Shown here one piece after another: positions 52,008 to 62,488 of a stretch of 64,000 nt of DNA; position 1 is the first letter of the stretch, and every line of letters starts with the position of its first letter. This DNA comes from Alphaproteobacteria bacterium (GTDB lineage: Bacteria > Pseudomonadota > Alphaproteobacteria > Micropepsales > Micropepsaceae): positions 62,001 to 126,000 of the forward strand of contig JAFKEU010000007.1 in the NCBI GenBank assembly GCA_017308475.1, in the 5' to 3' direction. Made by a program: the position numbers and the translations under genes. The notes under the pieces are model-generated. The model was not told where the DNA came from. It made no database searches and saw only the letters and a program-made list of their open reading frames with translations.

Positions 52008-54988
52008 TGCGCGCGCCTGCCGTCTTCACCATTCCCGCCAGCGCCGATTTCGCGGCGACATTGGCCAGGGGTGTGGTGGCGCGCACTTCGACTGCTTCTT
52101 CCGGCAGTGATCCGCTGGCGGTGGCGTCGGCCATGATCTACCTGCCCACGCGGCGCGCCGCACGCGGCTTTGGCGATGCATTTGCAAAGGTCCTGGGCGG
52201 CGCGGCCCTGCTGCCGCAGTTCCGCGCGCTGGGTGAAAGCGAGGACGACGATCTTCTGTTCGACAGCCTGGGCGATGGTGTCGCCCTGCCGCCCGCGATC
52301 GGGCGAATGCGGCGCCAGCTTCTGCTCGCCAGGCTTATCCGGCACTGGCGCGGCGCACAGGGTGAAGAGATGTCTTTCGCCCAGGCGGCGGCGCTGGCCG
52401 CCAGCCTGGCGCGGGTGATGGACGAGGTCGAAACCCAGGGCGCCGATCTGAAGATGCTGAAGGACGTGGTGCCCGCCGCGCTGGCCGAACATTGGCAGGA
52501 CGTGGCGCGCTTCCTGGACATCATCGACACGGCCTGGCCGGCCGTGCTGGCAGATGAAGGCCGCAGCAATCCCGCCGCGCGCCGGTCCGCGGTGCTGCGC
52601 GCACTGGCGGCGCGGCTGACGCAGAACCCGCCGGATGGACTTGTGATCGCAGCGGGCTCGACCGGATCGATCCCCGCCACCGCCGAGTTGCTGGCCGCCA
52701 TCGCGCGGCTGCCGAAGGGCGCCGTGGTGTTGCCGGGGCTGGACCGCGAACTGGATGGCGAAAGCTGGGCCAGTCTCGATCACGGCCATCCGCAATATGG
52801 CCTCAAGCAGCTTCTGCGGGTGATCGGCGTGGAGCGCCAGGATGTGCGAGACTGGGCGCAGGCCGGACACAATGCGCCGCGCGAGGCTCTGCTGCGCGAG
52901 ACGCTGCGCCCCGCCCCCACCACCGATGCATGGCGCGCGCTGGCCGACAGGGGCGCCGGCGAACTTGCGAAGGGGCTTGATGGCCTTTCGCAGGTGGTTG
53001 CCGCCCATCCGGGCGAGGAAGCGCTGGCCATCGCGCTGGCGCTGCGAGAGGCGCTGGAGGTACCGGAGCGCACCGCCGCACTGGTGACGCCTGACCGCGG
53101 CCTGGCGCGGCGCGTGGCAGCCGAAATGCGCCGCTGGGGCGTCACCATTGACGATTCCGCTGGCCGTCCGCTGGCGCACATGGCGGCGGGCAGCTTCCTG
53201 TGCCTGCTGGCGGAAGCGGTGGATGAAAAATTCGCGCCGGTGCCGCTGCTGGCCCTGCTGAAGCATCCCTTTGCCCGCGCGGGCCAGGACGCGGCAGGTT
53301 TTCGCGCCCGCGCACGCGAACTGGATCGCTGGTGCCTGCGCGGCCCGCGCCCCGATCCGGGCCTGGACGGGATCACCCGCGCCATCGAAAAAGCGAAGCA
53401 CGCCTGGCGCCCGCCGCCCGAAGACGCGCGGATCGCGCTGGCGGCGTGGTGGCAGGCCATCGCCGGGATCCTCAAGCCGCTGGAAGAGATCGGGGCAAAG
53501 GGCGATGCCGCGCTTGCGGAGATCCTGGCGGCCCATGTCGCGGCGGCGGAAAAACTGGCCTGCGACACCGGCGGCGGCTGCCTGTTGTGGGCGGGCGCGG
53601 ACGGCGAGCAGGCGCAAGGCCTGTGCGCCGAACTGGCGCTGGCGGCGGCGGACCTGCCGCCGATCGAGCCGTCCTCCTATGCGCCGCTGCTGCGCAGCCT
53701 GGCGATGGGCGTGCCCGTGCGCGGGGGCTTTGGCCGCCATCCACGCCTGGCCATACTGGGCCCGCTGGAAGCACGGCTGCAACGCTTCGACCTGATCATC
53801 CTGGGCGGCCTGAACGAGGCAAGCTGGCCGGAACATGCCGGCGCCGATCCCTGGTTCTCGCGGCCCATGCGCGCGGCGCTGGGCCTTGAGCAGCCGGAGC
53901 GGCGCATCGGACTGGCCGCGCATGATTTCGCGGGACTGGCCGCACAGCCCAATGTGCTGCTGACCCGCAGCCAGAAGGCGGACGGCGCGCCGACCATTCC
54001 TTCGCGCTGGCTGCAGCGGCTGGAGCAATTGGCGCGCGGCTTGAACATCACCTCCCCGGCAGCCACCGACCATGCACGGCTGGCGGCGCGCATCGGTGAG
54101 GTGCCGCAGCAGCCGCGCATCGCCCGTCCCGCGCCCCGACCGCCGGTTGCTGCGCGGCCGCGCAGGCTTTCCATCACCGAGATCGAGACCTGGCTGCGCG
54201 ACCCTTACGCCATCTATGCCAAGCATGTTCTGAAGCTGTTGCCGCTGAAGGGGCTGGACGAGCCGGTGGGCCCGCTGGACCGCGGCAATGCCTTGCACAA
54301 GGCGCTGGAACTGTTCGTCCAGCGCTACCCCCACGACCTGCCCGACAATGCGGTGGAGGTCCTGGCGGCAATCGCCGACGAGGTCTTTGCCGCACAGGCC
54401 ATACCAAAGGCGGCGCTGGCGATCTGGCGGCCGCGCTTTCGCGGCGCGGCACAGGCGATCATTCCCTTCGAGGCGCAGCGGCGCACCATCATCAAGGGAT
54501 CGCATCTGGAAATTGGCGGCGCGCTGGACATCCCCGCGCCGGGAGGCATCTTCCGCCTGAGCGGCCGCGCCGACCGCATCGACGAGCTGACCGGCGGCGG
54601 CGCGGCGATCCTGGACTACAAGAGCGGGCAGGTGCCGACCAGGAAACAGGTTCAGCGCCTTCTGTCGCCGCAGCTTCCGCTGGAGGCGGCGATGCTGGCG
54701 CGCGGCGGCTTCAAAGAGGTCGGTGTCCGCGAGACGAAGGATCTTGTCTATCTGAGCCTGGCGGACGAGAAGCATGCCCGCAAGCCGGTCCACATTCCCG
54801 ATGCCATGGCATTGGCCGAAGAAGCCCATCAGCGGCTGGCCGGGCGCATCGCCCGCTTCGACGATGCGGCCACGCCGTATCTCTCGCGCGTGATCCCTTA
54901 CCGCATCGACATCGAAGGCGACTACGACCATCTGGCGCGGGTGCGCGAATGGTCCGCGCCGGGGACGGCATCGGGGGACGAGGAATGA
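52007..54988 (+). CDS. addB: Double-strand break repair protein AddB
   Basis: The nuclease/helicase-like partner of AddA in processing DNA ends for recombination. The protein of 993 residues starts with the AddB-like N-terminus (VFTIPASADFAATLARGVV, then IYLPTRRAARGFGDAFAKVL). The C-terminal PD-(D/E)xK nuclease has the active-site AILDYKSGQ with D870 and K872, preceded by LSGRADRID. Alphaproteobacterial AddB usually lacks a working ATPase site, and I see no standard Walker A at its start, in line with this. ATGA overlap with addA. Confidence 0.93.
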   Translation: MRAPAVFTIPASADFAATLARGVVARTSTASSGSDPLAVASAMIYLPTRRAARGFGDAFAKVLGGAALLPQFRALGESEDDDLLFDSLGDGVALPPAIGRMRRQLLLARLIRHWRGAQGEEMSFAQAAALAASLARVMDEVETQGADLKMLKDVVPAALAEHWQDVARFLDIIDTAWPAVLADEGRSNPAARRSAVLRALAARLTQNPPDGLVIAAGSTGSIPATAELLAAIARLPKGAVVLPGLDRELDGESWASLDHGHPQYGLKQLLRVIGVERQDVRDWAQAGHNAPREALLRETLRPAPTTDAWRALADRGAGELAKGLDGLSQVVAAHPGEEALAIALALREALEVPERTAALVTPDRGLARRVAAEMRRWGVTIDDSAGRPLAHMAAGSFLCLLAEAVDEKFAPVPLLALLKHPFARAGQDAAGFRARARELDRWCLRGPRPDPGLDGITRAIEKAKHAWRPPPEDARIALAAWWQAIAGILKPLEEIGAKGDAALAEILAAHVAAAEKLACDTGGGCLLWAGADGEQAQGLCAELALAAADLPPIEPSSYAPLLRSLAMGVPVRGGFGRHPRLAILGPLEARLQRFDLIILGGLNEASWPEHAGADPWFSRPMRAALGLEQPERRIGLAAHDFAGLAAQPNVLLTRSQKADGAPTIPSRWLQRLEQLARGLNITSPAATDHARLAARIGEVPQQPRIARPAPRPPVAARPRRLSITEIETWLRDPYAIYAKHVLKLLPLKGLDEPVGPLDRGNALHKALELFVQRYPHDLPDNAVEVLAAIADEVFAAQAIPKAALAIWRPRFRGAAQAIIPFEAQRRTIIKGSHLEIGGALDIPAPGGIFRLSGRADRIDELTGGGAAILDYKSGQVPTRKQVQRLLSPQLPLEAAMLARGGFKEVGVRETKDLVYLSLADEKHARKPVHIPDAMALAEEAHQRLAGRIARFDDAATPYLSRVIPYRIDIEGDYDHLARVREWSAPGTASGDEE

Positions 54989-57900
54989 GCCGCGAGCCTT
55001 CCGTCATCGCCTCCGATCCCGATATCTCGGCCTGGGTGGCCGCCAATGCGGGCGCGGGCAAGACCTATACTCTGGCCAACCGGGTGGCGCGGCTGCTGCT
55101 GAACGGGGCCGAACCTTCGCGCATCCTGTGCCTGACCTTCACCAAGGCAGCGGCGGCGGAGATGCAGGAGCGGCTGTTCCGGCAGCTTGGCGAATGGGCG
55201 ATGCTGCCAGACGCGGAATTGCGCGCGCGCATCGTGGCCATCGGCGGCGACGCGCACACGTCCCTGCCCCGCGCGCGGCGGCTGTTCGCGGGCGCGCTGG
55301 AGACGCCGGGCGGGCTGAAGGTGCTGACGCTGCATGCCTTCTGCCAGATCGTGCTGTCGCGCTTTCCCATCGAGGCAAAGGTGCCGCCGGGCTTCGAGGT
55401 GCTGGATGATGCATCGGCCCGCGCGCTGATCGCCGAGGCGCGCCAGCACGTGCTGGAGCAGGCGGGAATCGACGATGGCCCGCTGGCCGACGCCATCGCG
55501 CTGGTGGTGCGCGAGACCGGCGAAGGCCGGCTGACCGGCATCCTGGATGCGGCGCTGGGCGGCGACCGGCGCAAGCTGGAACGCTTCCTCGGCACCACCG
55601 GCGACATCGGCGCCACGCTGCGCAAGGCGCACGGGCTGGACGATGGCGAAACCACGCAGTTGATCGCCTCCGGCTTCTGTTCGGCGCTGGCGGGCGAGAT
55701 CGAAACGCTGCGTGAAATCCATGCCTGGCTGTCTGGGGGCAGCGCAAAAGACCTGGATGCAATGGCCCGGCTGGCACCGGTCATTGCCGGGCTGGCGGAA
55801 CCACATGGCTTCTTCCTGCTGCGCGAATTCCTGCTGACCGGCGAAGGCGAACCGCGCAAGACCATGGCGACCGCAAAGCTCGGCAAGGCGCGTCCTGATC
55901 TCCTGACCTGGCTCACCGACCTGCAGGCGCGCTACTGCACCGCCGCCGAACGCCACAAGACTGCCCGCGCCGCCGAACTGGCGGGGGCCGCGCTCACCAT
56001 CGTCGATGCGGTGCGCCGCCATTACCGCACCGCCAAGCGGCTTCGCGGCGTGCTGGACTATGACGATCTGGTGATCGAAACCCGGCGCCTGCTGCACAAG
56101 TCCGGCGCCGCCCAATGGGTGCTCTACAAGCTGGACGGCGGAATCGACCATGTGCTGATCGACGAGGCACAGGACACCAGCCCCGAGCAGTGGGACATCG
56201 TGCGCAGGCTGACCGAAGAGTTCTTCGCCGGCGACACGGGCAAGGTACCGCGCACCATCTTCGCGGTTGGCGACGAGAAACAGTCCATCTTCTCCTTCCA
56301 GGGCGCCGATCCCGCCCAGTTCGAGATCAACCGGCAATATTTCGACGAAGCCGCGAAGGCGGCAAAGCAACAGCTGGTCAACCAGCCGCTGGTGACTTCG
56401 CGCCGCTCGGCGCCCGACATCCTGGCCTTTGTCGATGCGGTGTTTTCGGGTGAAGAGGCGCGGGCGGGCCTGACCTCCAGCGGCGCGAAGATCGAACACA
56501 AGGCCCACCGCGAGACGGCCAGGGGCGGCATCGAATTCTGGCCGCCCTTGTCGCCCGACGATGGCGAAGAGACCGATCCCTGGGCGCCCGTGGATGCGAT
56601 CCAGTCCCACAGCCCGGTGGCAAAGCTGGCGATCCAGGTGGCCGGCCGCATCGAGGACTGGCTGAAACGCGGTGCGCGCCTGGCCGGCCATGATGCTCCC
56701 GTCCGTCCCGGCGACATCATGATCCTTTTGCCGCGGCGCGAACCCTTTGGCGGCGAGGTGATCCGCCAGCTCAAGCAGCGCGGCGTTCCCGTGGCGGGCG
56801 CCGACCGGGTGCGCCTGACCGAGCAGATGGCGGTCATGGACCTGATCGCGCTGGGCCGCTTCGTGCTGCAGCGGGAAGACGACCTGAACCTGGCCGCCCT
56901 GCTGCGCTCGCCGCTATGCGGCCTTGGCGAAGACGAACTCTTTGCGCTGGCGCATGGCCGAAAGGCCGACCTATGGCAGGCGCTGGTGGCAAGGCGGGCC
57001 GCTCATCCCGCCGCGCATGATCTTCTGTCCGCAATGCTGGAGCGGGCCGACTATGCTCCGCCCTTCGAATTCTACGCCCATCTTCTGTCGGCGCTGGGCG
57101 GCAGGCAGAAGCTGCTGGCGCGGCTGGGACCGGAATCCGCCGACGCAATCGACGAATTCCTCAGCCTGTCGCTGGCGCATGAGCGCAGCCATTCCCCGTC
57201 GCTGGAAGGATTCCTGGACTGGGTCGAGCGCGGCGGCACCGAGATCAAGCGCGACATGGAGCGCGGCCGCGACGAGGTGCGGGTGATGACCGTGCATGGC
57301 GCCAAGGGACTGGAGGCGGACATCGTGATCCTGCCGGACACGACCTCGCGCCCGGGGGGCCTGGGCCGGCACGAAGGGCTTCTGCACACAGCGGACGGCC
57401 CCGTCTTCCCCCTGCCGAATGACCAGGCGCCTGCCATCGTCGCCGGCGCCAAGGCCGCCGCGGATGCGGAGATGCTGAACGAGCATCGCCGGCTTCTGTA
57501 TGTGGCGCTGACGCGTGCGCGCGACCGGCTGTTCATCTGCGGCTTCACCGGCAAGAAGGGCGCGGGCGAAGACAGCTGGTATGGCTGGATGAAACAGGCC
57601 GCCGAGGATCTGGGCGTGGAGGCGGCCGAAGGCGGCATGACCTTCCGCACCATCGGCACGCTGGCGGAAGACACCCTGCCCCCGGCCGCCAGACCCGAGC
57701 CGCAAGAAGCACTGCCCGGCTGGATTCACAAGCCGGCGCCGCCCGAACCCGCCACGCCCAATCCCATCCGGCCCTCCGATATCGGTGCCGTACCCGCCAC
57801 CGCCTCGCCGCTGGGCGCGGGCGCGTCACGTTTCCTGCGCGGCACGGTGGTGCATGCGCTGCTGGCCCGGCTGCCGGAGATCGCAGCCGAAGAGCGCCGG

Positions 57901-58350
57901 CGTATCGCGCTGGGCTTTGCCGCCGCCCAGGGCTTTGGCGGCGCGGCGGGCGAAGAGCTGGTGCGCGAGACTTTGGCGGTGCTGGACCATCCGGAATTCA
58001 CCGCGGTGTTCGGGCCGAACAGCCGCGCCGAGGCGACCATCCATGCCAGCCGGCCCGACCTGGGGCTGAAGGCGCCGATCACCGGGCGCATCGACCGGCT
58101 GGCGGTCACCGACACCGAAGTGCTGATCCTGGACTTCAAGACCAACCGTCCCGCTCCGCACCGGGCAGAGGATGTGGCCGCCCTATATCTGGACCAGATG
58201 GCGCTTTACCGGGCAGCCGGGCAGGCGGTTTTCCCGGGCAGGCGAGTCGTCTGCGGCCTGGTTTTCACCGACGGTCCCCGCCTGATCGCCCTGCCCGACG
58301 ACCTGCTTCAGGCCCAAATGGCGGGGATCGCCGCCCGGCTTTCCAGGTAG
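54985..58350 (+). CDS. addA: Double-strand break repair helicase/nuclease AddA
   Basis: An 1121-residue UvrD-type helicase with a C-terminal nuclease. Walker A is NAGAGKTYTLANRVA (K26), other motifs are LCLTFTKAAAAEMQERL, the DEAQDTSPEQWDI helicase motif II, AVGDEKQSIFSFQGA (motif III), MTVHGAKGLEADIVIL (motif V) and LLYVALTRARDRLF (motif VI). The nuclease active site is LILDFKTNRP with D1050. The chosen ATG overlaps the addB stop by 4 bp. In relatives trxA follows; here a GNAT gene comes between. Confidence 0.95.
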   Translation: MSREPSVIASDPDISAWVAANAGAGKTYTLANRVARLLLNGAEPSRILCLTFTKAAAAEMQERLFRQLGEWAMLPDAELRARIVAIGGDAHTSLPRARRLFAGALETPGGLKVLTLHAFCQIVLSRFPIEAKVPPGFEVLDDASARALIAEARQHVLEQAGIDDGPLADAIALVVRETGEGRLTGILDAALGGDRRKLERFLGTTGDIGATLRKAHGLDDGETTQLIASGFCSALAGEIETLREIHAWLSGGSAKDLDAMARLAPVIAGLAEPHGFFLLREFLLTGEGEPRKTMATAKLGKARPDLLTWLTDLQARYCTAAERHKTARAAELAGAALTIVDAVRRHYRTAKRLRGVLDYDDLVIETRRLLHKSGAAQWVLYKLDGGIDHVLIDEAQDTSPEQWDIVRRLTEEFFAGDTGKVPRTIFAVGDEKQSIFSFQGADPAQFEINRQYFDEAAKAAKQQLVNQPLVTSRRSAPDILAFVDAVFSGEEARAGLTSSGAKIEHKAHRETARGGIEFWPPLSPDDGEETDPWAPVDAIQSHSPVAKLAIQVAGRIEDWLKRGARLAGHDAPVRPGDIMILLPRREPFGGEVIRQLKQRGVPVAGADRVRLTEQMAVMDLIALGRFVLQREDDLNLAALLRSPLCGLGEDELFALAHGRKADLWQALVARRAAHPAAHDLLSAMLERADYAPPFEFYAHLLSALGGRQKLLARLGPESADAIDEFLSLSLAHERSHSPSLEGFLDWVERGGTEIKRDMERGRDEVRVMTVHGAKGLEADIVILPDTTSRPGGLGRHEGLLHTADGPVFPLPNDQAPAIVAGAKAAADAEMLNEHRRLLYVALTRARDRLFICGFTGKKGAGEDSWYGWMKQAAEDLGVEAAEGGMTFRTIGTLAEDTLPPAARPEPQEALPGWIHKPAPPEPATPNPIRPSDIGAVPATASPLGAGASRFLRGTVVHALLARLPEIAAEERRRIALGFAAAQGFGGAAGEELVRETLAVLDHPEFTAVFGPNSRAEATIHASRPDLGLKAPITGRIDRLAVTDTEVLILDFKTNRPAPHRAEDVAALYLDQMALYRAAGQAVFPGRRVVCGLVFTDGPRLIALPDDLLQAQMAGIAARLSR

Positions 58351-58579
58351 TGTACGAATTTGATTTTGTGAGTTGATAAGCAATCTCGCAGCCTGCCATG
58401 CCTCCGGGACAAGGTGGACCTTGCAGGAGCGGTGAAGGAAGCTCTGATAGGCCCCATGCCCGCTGTCCGACAAGATCGCGGCAATGTAGGCGCATACCAG
58501 ATCGGGACGCAAAGCCAGATAAACCGGAATCCGCTATCGGTGATATCGTGGTCGGGCGGTACGAACTGGGGAGCCCAAA

Positions 58580-59434
58580 ATGATCGCTTTAAGAAGAGGC
58601 CGAGAGGCCGACGCTGTTAGTGCCGGTGCCATTTGCTATCGCGCGTTTAAGGACATCGCTGAGGCACACAATTTCGCCCCGGATTTCCCCACTCCGGAAG
58701 CTGCGGCTGGCTTGCTCGGTAACATGATCCGTCACGAAGAATTCTACGATATTGTGGCGGAGATCGACGGGCGCATCGTCGGTACAAATTTCTTGGATGA
58801 GCGCAATCCAATTGCCGGTCTTGGACCAATCACGGTCGAACCGGGGGACCAGAATGGTCAAGTTGGTCGATTGTTGATGCAAGCAGTCATGGACCGCGCG
58901 CGAGAGCGCGGCTTAGTGGGAATCCGATTGCTCCAGGCCGGCTATCATAACCGCTCTTTGTCGCTTTATCTCAAACTGGGGTTTGATGCTCGTGAGCACA
59001 TCGCGTGCTTGCAAGGGCCGACCATAGGGAAGTCGGTGCCTGGATGTACCGTGCGTGCGGCGCGCTCGGGCGATCTGTCTGCCTGCAATGCCGTGTGTTT
59101 TCGGGTGCATGGGCATGATCGTAGCGGAGAATTGGCCGATGCCATTGCTCAAGGAACAGCAAGCGTCGTGGAGCGCGCAGGTCGCATCACGGGTTATGCC
59201 ACCTTGATTGCATATTTCGGACACGCGGTAGGCGAAACTACAGATGACATGAAGGCGCTGATTGGTGCTGCTCCCGCATATCTTGGCCCCGGTTTTCTTG
59301 TTCCGTCGCGCAATGGCGACTTGATGCGTTGGTGCCTCGCCGAAGGTTTGCGCGTGACGCAAACGATGACGCTGATGACTATCGGCCTTTATAACGAGCC
59401 CGACGGAGCGTGGCTGCCTTCCGTCTTGTATTGA
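58580..59434 (+). CDS. GNAT-family N-acetyltransferase (tandem GNAT)
   Basis: A 284-residue acetyltransferase with two GNAT-like parts. The first (about residues 1-140) has IVGTNFLDERNPIAGLGPIT and the acetyl-CoA loop GQVGRLLMQAVMDRARERGL, with SLSLYLKLGF; the second is divergent (TVRAARSGDLSACNAVC, RITGYATLIAYFGHAV). The substrate is unknown. GC content and codon use are visibly less GC-rich than in addA and trxA on both sides. It breaks the conserved addA-trxA order, so it was most likely gained by transfer. Confidence 0.8.
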   Translation: MIALRRGREADAVSAGAICYRAFKDIAEAHNFAPDFPTPEAAAGLLGNMIRHEEFYDIVAEIDGRIVGTNFLDERNPIAGLGPITVEPGDQNGQVGRLLMQAVMDRARERGLVGIRLLQAGYHNRSLSLYLKLGFDAREHIACLQGPTIGKSVPGCTVRAARSGDLSACNAVCFRVHGHDRSGELADAIAQGTASVVERAGRITGYATLIAYFGHAVGETTDDMKALIGAAPAYLGPGFLVPSRNGDLMRWCLAEGLRVTQTMTLMTIGLYNEPDGAWLPSVLY

Positions 59435-59742
59435 CCCAAGGCGGACGAAGCGAATGTCACGAAATCGGGCAGCCTCGCCATCCTAGGGTTGTGACCGCCG
59501 CCGCCGCGATCTCCAGCGCGGGCCGCCGCCCACTGCGACGGAATCCTTGCAAACGGCCCCTCTTGCAGTACCATCACTGGACCTGCGCCAAGGACCGCTT
59601 CCCGGCGCAAAAAAGCGGCTTTTTGCTCCAAAAGCCGCTTCCTAACATTCAGATTTTAAACTGAGACACTACCGCTTTCCACCACACCTTGACCCCCGTA
59701 GGGGGCCTTCCTAGATAGAGGGAGCGACAAGAGGATAGTTCC
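59435..59742 (+). promoter_or_regulatory. trxA promoter region with terminator hairpin
   Basis: A 308-bp gap. A strong hairpin AAGCGGCTTTT (59613-59623) / AAAAGCCGCTT (59630-59640) probably ends transcription from the GNAT gene. A promoter follows: TTGACC (59689-59694), 17-bp spacer, TAGATA (59712-59717). The spacer holds the small palindrome CCCCC-GTA-GGGGG. I see nothing coding in 59435-59610. Confidence 0.6.
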
Positions 59743-60060
59743 ATGCCCATCAAAGTGACCGACGCCTCCTTCCAGGGCGATGTGCTGGATGCGAAAAAGC
59801 CCGTGCTGGTCGATTTCTGGGCGGAATGGTGCGGTCCCTGTCGCATGATCGCCCCGGCGCTGGACGAACTGTCGGCCGAGCTGGGTGACAAGCTGACCAT
59901 CGCCAAACTGAACATCGACGAAAATCCGCATGTGCCGACCAAGTATGGCGTGCGCGGCATCCCCACCATGATGATCTTCCAGGATGGCCAGGTCGCGGCC
60001 ACCAAGGTCGGCGCGCTGCCGAAGTCGAAGATCAAGGAATGGATCGAATCCTCGATCTGA
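59743..60060 (+). CDS. trxA: Thioredoxin
   Basis: A 105-residue disulfide reductase. The active site is W29-C30-G-P-C33 ([12 protein letters not shown]), with the cis-proline loop [11 protein letters not shown]. Standard length and fold. It has its own promoter and is separated from folC by the secreted M28 peptidase gene, although addA, trxA and folC are neighbours in related genomes. GAGGATA precedes the ATG. Confidence 0.97.
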   Translation: MPIKVTDASFQGDVLDAKKPVLVDFWAEWCGPCRMIAPALDELSAELGDKLTIAKLNIDENPHVPTKYGVRGIPTMMIFQDGQVAATKVGALPKSKIKEWIESSI

Positions 60061-60232
60061 CGCCGCCATGACGGGCGGGGCCGATTGTTGCGCGAAGCGC
60101 GCCGCCAGCAAAAGATTCCGAAAACAGCATCGCCAATCCCGCTCCGGCGGGAGGATTTGACGCGCCCCGGACGCCCTTGCGCGCCGCCCCATCACCGATA
60201 CCATGACCATCGTATCGTCACGGGGGTTGGGC

Positions 60233-62488
60233 ATGCGTTCTTCCATTCGCCGCAGTGTGTTTCTGGCCGGTCTGCTGTTTCCGGCCTGCCTGGCCGCCGC
60301 CTGGGCGCCGGCGCCCTCTTCCCTCGAACAGCGCTTTGACGCCCAGCTCAGCTCCCCCGACCAGACCGTCTGGATGAAGCTGCTGGCGGCCGAGCCCAAC
60401 CAGGTCGGCAGCCCGCATGATGCGGCCAACGCAGAATGGCTGCTGGCGCGCTACAAGGAATGGGGCTGGGATGCCCATATCGAGACCTTCCAGGTGCTCT
60501 ATCCCACGCCCATCAGCGAGACGCTGGAAATGCCGGCGGCGAACGGCGCACCCGCCTTTACCGCCACCCTGCAGGAAGCGCCCATCCCGGGTGATTCCAG
60601 TGCCACGGCCAGGGACTATGCCCTTCCCGCCTATGTCGCCTATCAGGGCGACGGCGATGTCACCGCACCGCTGGTCTATGTGAATTACGGCATGGAGGAC
60701 GACTACAAGCGCCTGGCCCAGATGGGCGTCAGCGTGAAGGGCAAGATCGTCATCGCGCGCTATGGCAAGGGCTGGCGCGGCCTCAAGCCCAAGCTGGCGC
60801 AGGAGCATGGCGCGGTGGGCTGCCTTATCTATTCCGATCCCGCCGATGACGGCTATGCGGTGGACGGCGTCTATCCGGCCGGTCCCATGCGGCCGCCGCA
60901 AGGCATCCAGCGCGGTTCGGTCGCCGACATGACGCTCTATCCGGGCGATCCGCTGACACCGGGCGTGGGCGCGACCAGGAACGCCAAGCGCCTGACGCGC
61001 GAAACCTCGCCCGTGATCCTGAAGATTCCGGCGCTGCCGATTTCCTATGCCGACGCGCAGGTGTTCCTGGAAACACTGGGCGGCCAGCCCGTGCCCGCCG
61101 CATGGCGCGGCGCGCTGCCCATCACCTATCGCGCGGGGCCGGGCACGCGGAACGTGCATCTGGCGGTCAAGTCGGAATGGAGCCTCAAGCCCGCCCATGA
61201 TGTGATCGCCATGCTGAAGGGCTCGCAATATCCGGATCAGTGGGTGATCCGCGGCAATCATTTCGACGGCTGGGTGTTCGGCGCTTCCGATCCCCTGTCG
61301 GGCCAGGTCGCCATGCTGGACGAGGCGCGCGCGCTGGGCATGCTGGCGAAACAGGGTTGGAAGCCCAAGCGCACCATCGTCTATGCCAGCTGGGACGCGG
61401 AGGAGCCGATGCTGCTCGGCTCCACCGAATGGGCCGAGACCCATGCCGCCGAGCTCCAGAAAAAGGCCGTGCTTTACGTCAACAGCGACGGCAATGGCCG
61501 CGGCTTTCTGGGGCTGGGCGGCAGCGAGGACCTGCGCCACTTCGCCGGCCAGGTGGCCAATGCCATCACCGACCCGGAAACGAATGTCTCCGTCGCGGCA
61601 CGGGCGCGTGCCGATATCCGGGTGCGTGGCACCGCCCCCGCCGCCAGCCCGGAAGCGAAGGCCGCGGCGGAAGAAGCCGCCGACCCCAGACAGGACATGC
61701 CGATCGAGGCGCTGGGCTCGGGCTCGGACTATTCGACGTTCCTGCAGCACCTGGGGATCGCCACGCTGGATGTGGGCTATGGCGGCGAAGGCAATTCGGG
61801 CGGCGTCTACCACTCTCGCTACGACACGTTCGAGCATCACACGCGTTTCGTCGATCCAGGCCTCGTCTATGGCAAGCTGCTGTCGCAGACGGCGGGCCAC
61901 CTGATCATCCAGGCCGCCGATGCCGAGCTGCCGCTGAACACGCCGGACAGCTTTGCCGCCGCGGTGGGGAAGTACCTGAAGGAAGTGAAGAAGCTGGCGG
62001 ACGACCGGCGCACGGCCGCCGAAAGCCAGGCGAAGATGCTGGCGGACAATGCCTATGACCTGGCGGCCGATCCCACCAAAAGCCACGCCCCGCCCGAAGC
62101 CTTGAAACAGGTGCCGAAGTTCGACTTCGGGCCGCTCGATGCCGCGCTGACGCGGCTGAACAGCAGCGCCACCGCCTATGACATGGCGCTGTCGGCGCAT
62201 GGCGCGTCGCTAAGCAGCGGCAAACGCAAGCAGCTTCTGACCCTGATGCAGTCCATCGGCCAGACCCTGCTGGTTGACCAGGGCCTGCCCGGCCGCGACT
62301 GGTACAAGAACATGATCACCGCGCCGGGGATGTTCACCGGCTATGGCGCCAAGACATTGCCGGGCGTGCGCGAAGCCATCGAGGAGGATCGCTGGGACGA
62401 CGCAACGCGCTATATCGGGCTGATCGCGGGGGCGCTGGATGCCTATAGCGCGCGGCTGGATCAGGCAGTGGCGCTGCTGAACGGCTAG
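60233..62488 (+). CDS. Exported M28-family carboxypeptidase, glutamate carboxypeptidase II-like
   Basis: A 751-residue secreted metallopeptidase. The signal peptide is MRSSIRRSVFLAGLLFPACL from the ATG at 60233; an ATG at 60203 would lengthen the N-terminus. A PA-type insert (YGKGWRGLKPKLAQEHGAVG) is followed by the zinc domain: NHFDGWVFGASDPLSG (His, bridging Asp), SWDAEEPMLLGSTEW (catalytic Glu and ligand), LYVNSDGNGRG (Asp) and GVYHSRYDTFEHHTRF (His). A helical dimerisation domain follows. The layout matches glutamate carboxypeptidase II/transferrin-receptor relatives, which cleave C-terminal residues from peptides. It interrupts the trxA-folC order. Confidence 0.88.
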   Translation: MRSSIRRSVFLAGLLFPACLAAAWAPAPSSLEQRFDAQLSSPDQTVWMKLLAAEPNQVGSPHDAANAEWLLARYKEWGWDAHIETFQVLYPTPISETLEMPAANGAPAFTATLQEAPIPGDSSATARDYALPAYVAYQGDGDVTAPLVYVNYGMEDDYKRLAQMGVSVKGKIVIARYGKGWRGLKPKLAQEHGAVGCLIYSDPADDGYAVDGVYPAGPMRPPQGIQRGSVADMTLYPGDPLTPGVGATRNAKRLTRETSPVILKIPALPISYADAQVFLETLGGQPVPAAWRGALPITYRAGPGTRNVHLAVKSEWSLKPAHDVIAMLKGSQYPDQWVIRGNHFDGWVFGASDPLSGQVAMLDEARALGMLAKQGWKPKRTIVYASWDAEEPMLLGSTEWAETHAAELQKKAVLYVNSDGNGRGFLGLGGSEDLRHFAGQVANAITDPETNVSVAARARADIRVRGTAPAASPEAKAAAEEAADPRQDMPIEALGSGSDYSTFLQHLGIATLDVGYGGEGNSGGVYHSRYDTFEHHTRFVDPGLVYGKLLSQTAGHLIIQAADAELPLNTPDSFAAAVGKYLKEVKKLADDRRTAAESQAKMLADNAYDLAADPTKSHAPPEALKQVPKFDFGPLDAALTRLNSSATAYDMALSAHGASLSSGKRKQLLTLMQSIGQTLLVDQGLPGRDWYKNMITAPGMFTGYGAKTLPGVREAIEEDRWDDATRYIGLIAGALDAYSARLDQAVALLNG

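Noticed and set aside
51965..54931. A 988-residue open frame on the minus strand
   Set aside because: It lies fully antisense to addB, has no family motifs and the Arg/Gln/His-rich composition expected of a shadow frame in GC-rich DNA.
58183..58512. Minus-strand frame over the end of addA
   Set aside because: It overlaps the addA nuclease domain and the spacer, with no motif or ribosome binding site.
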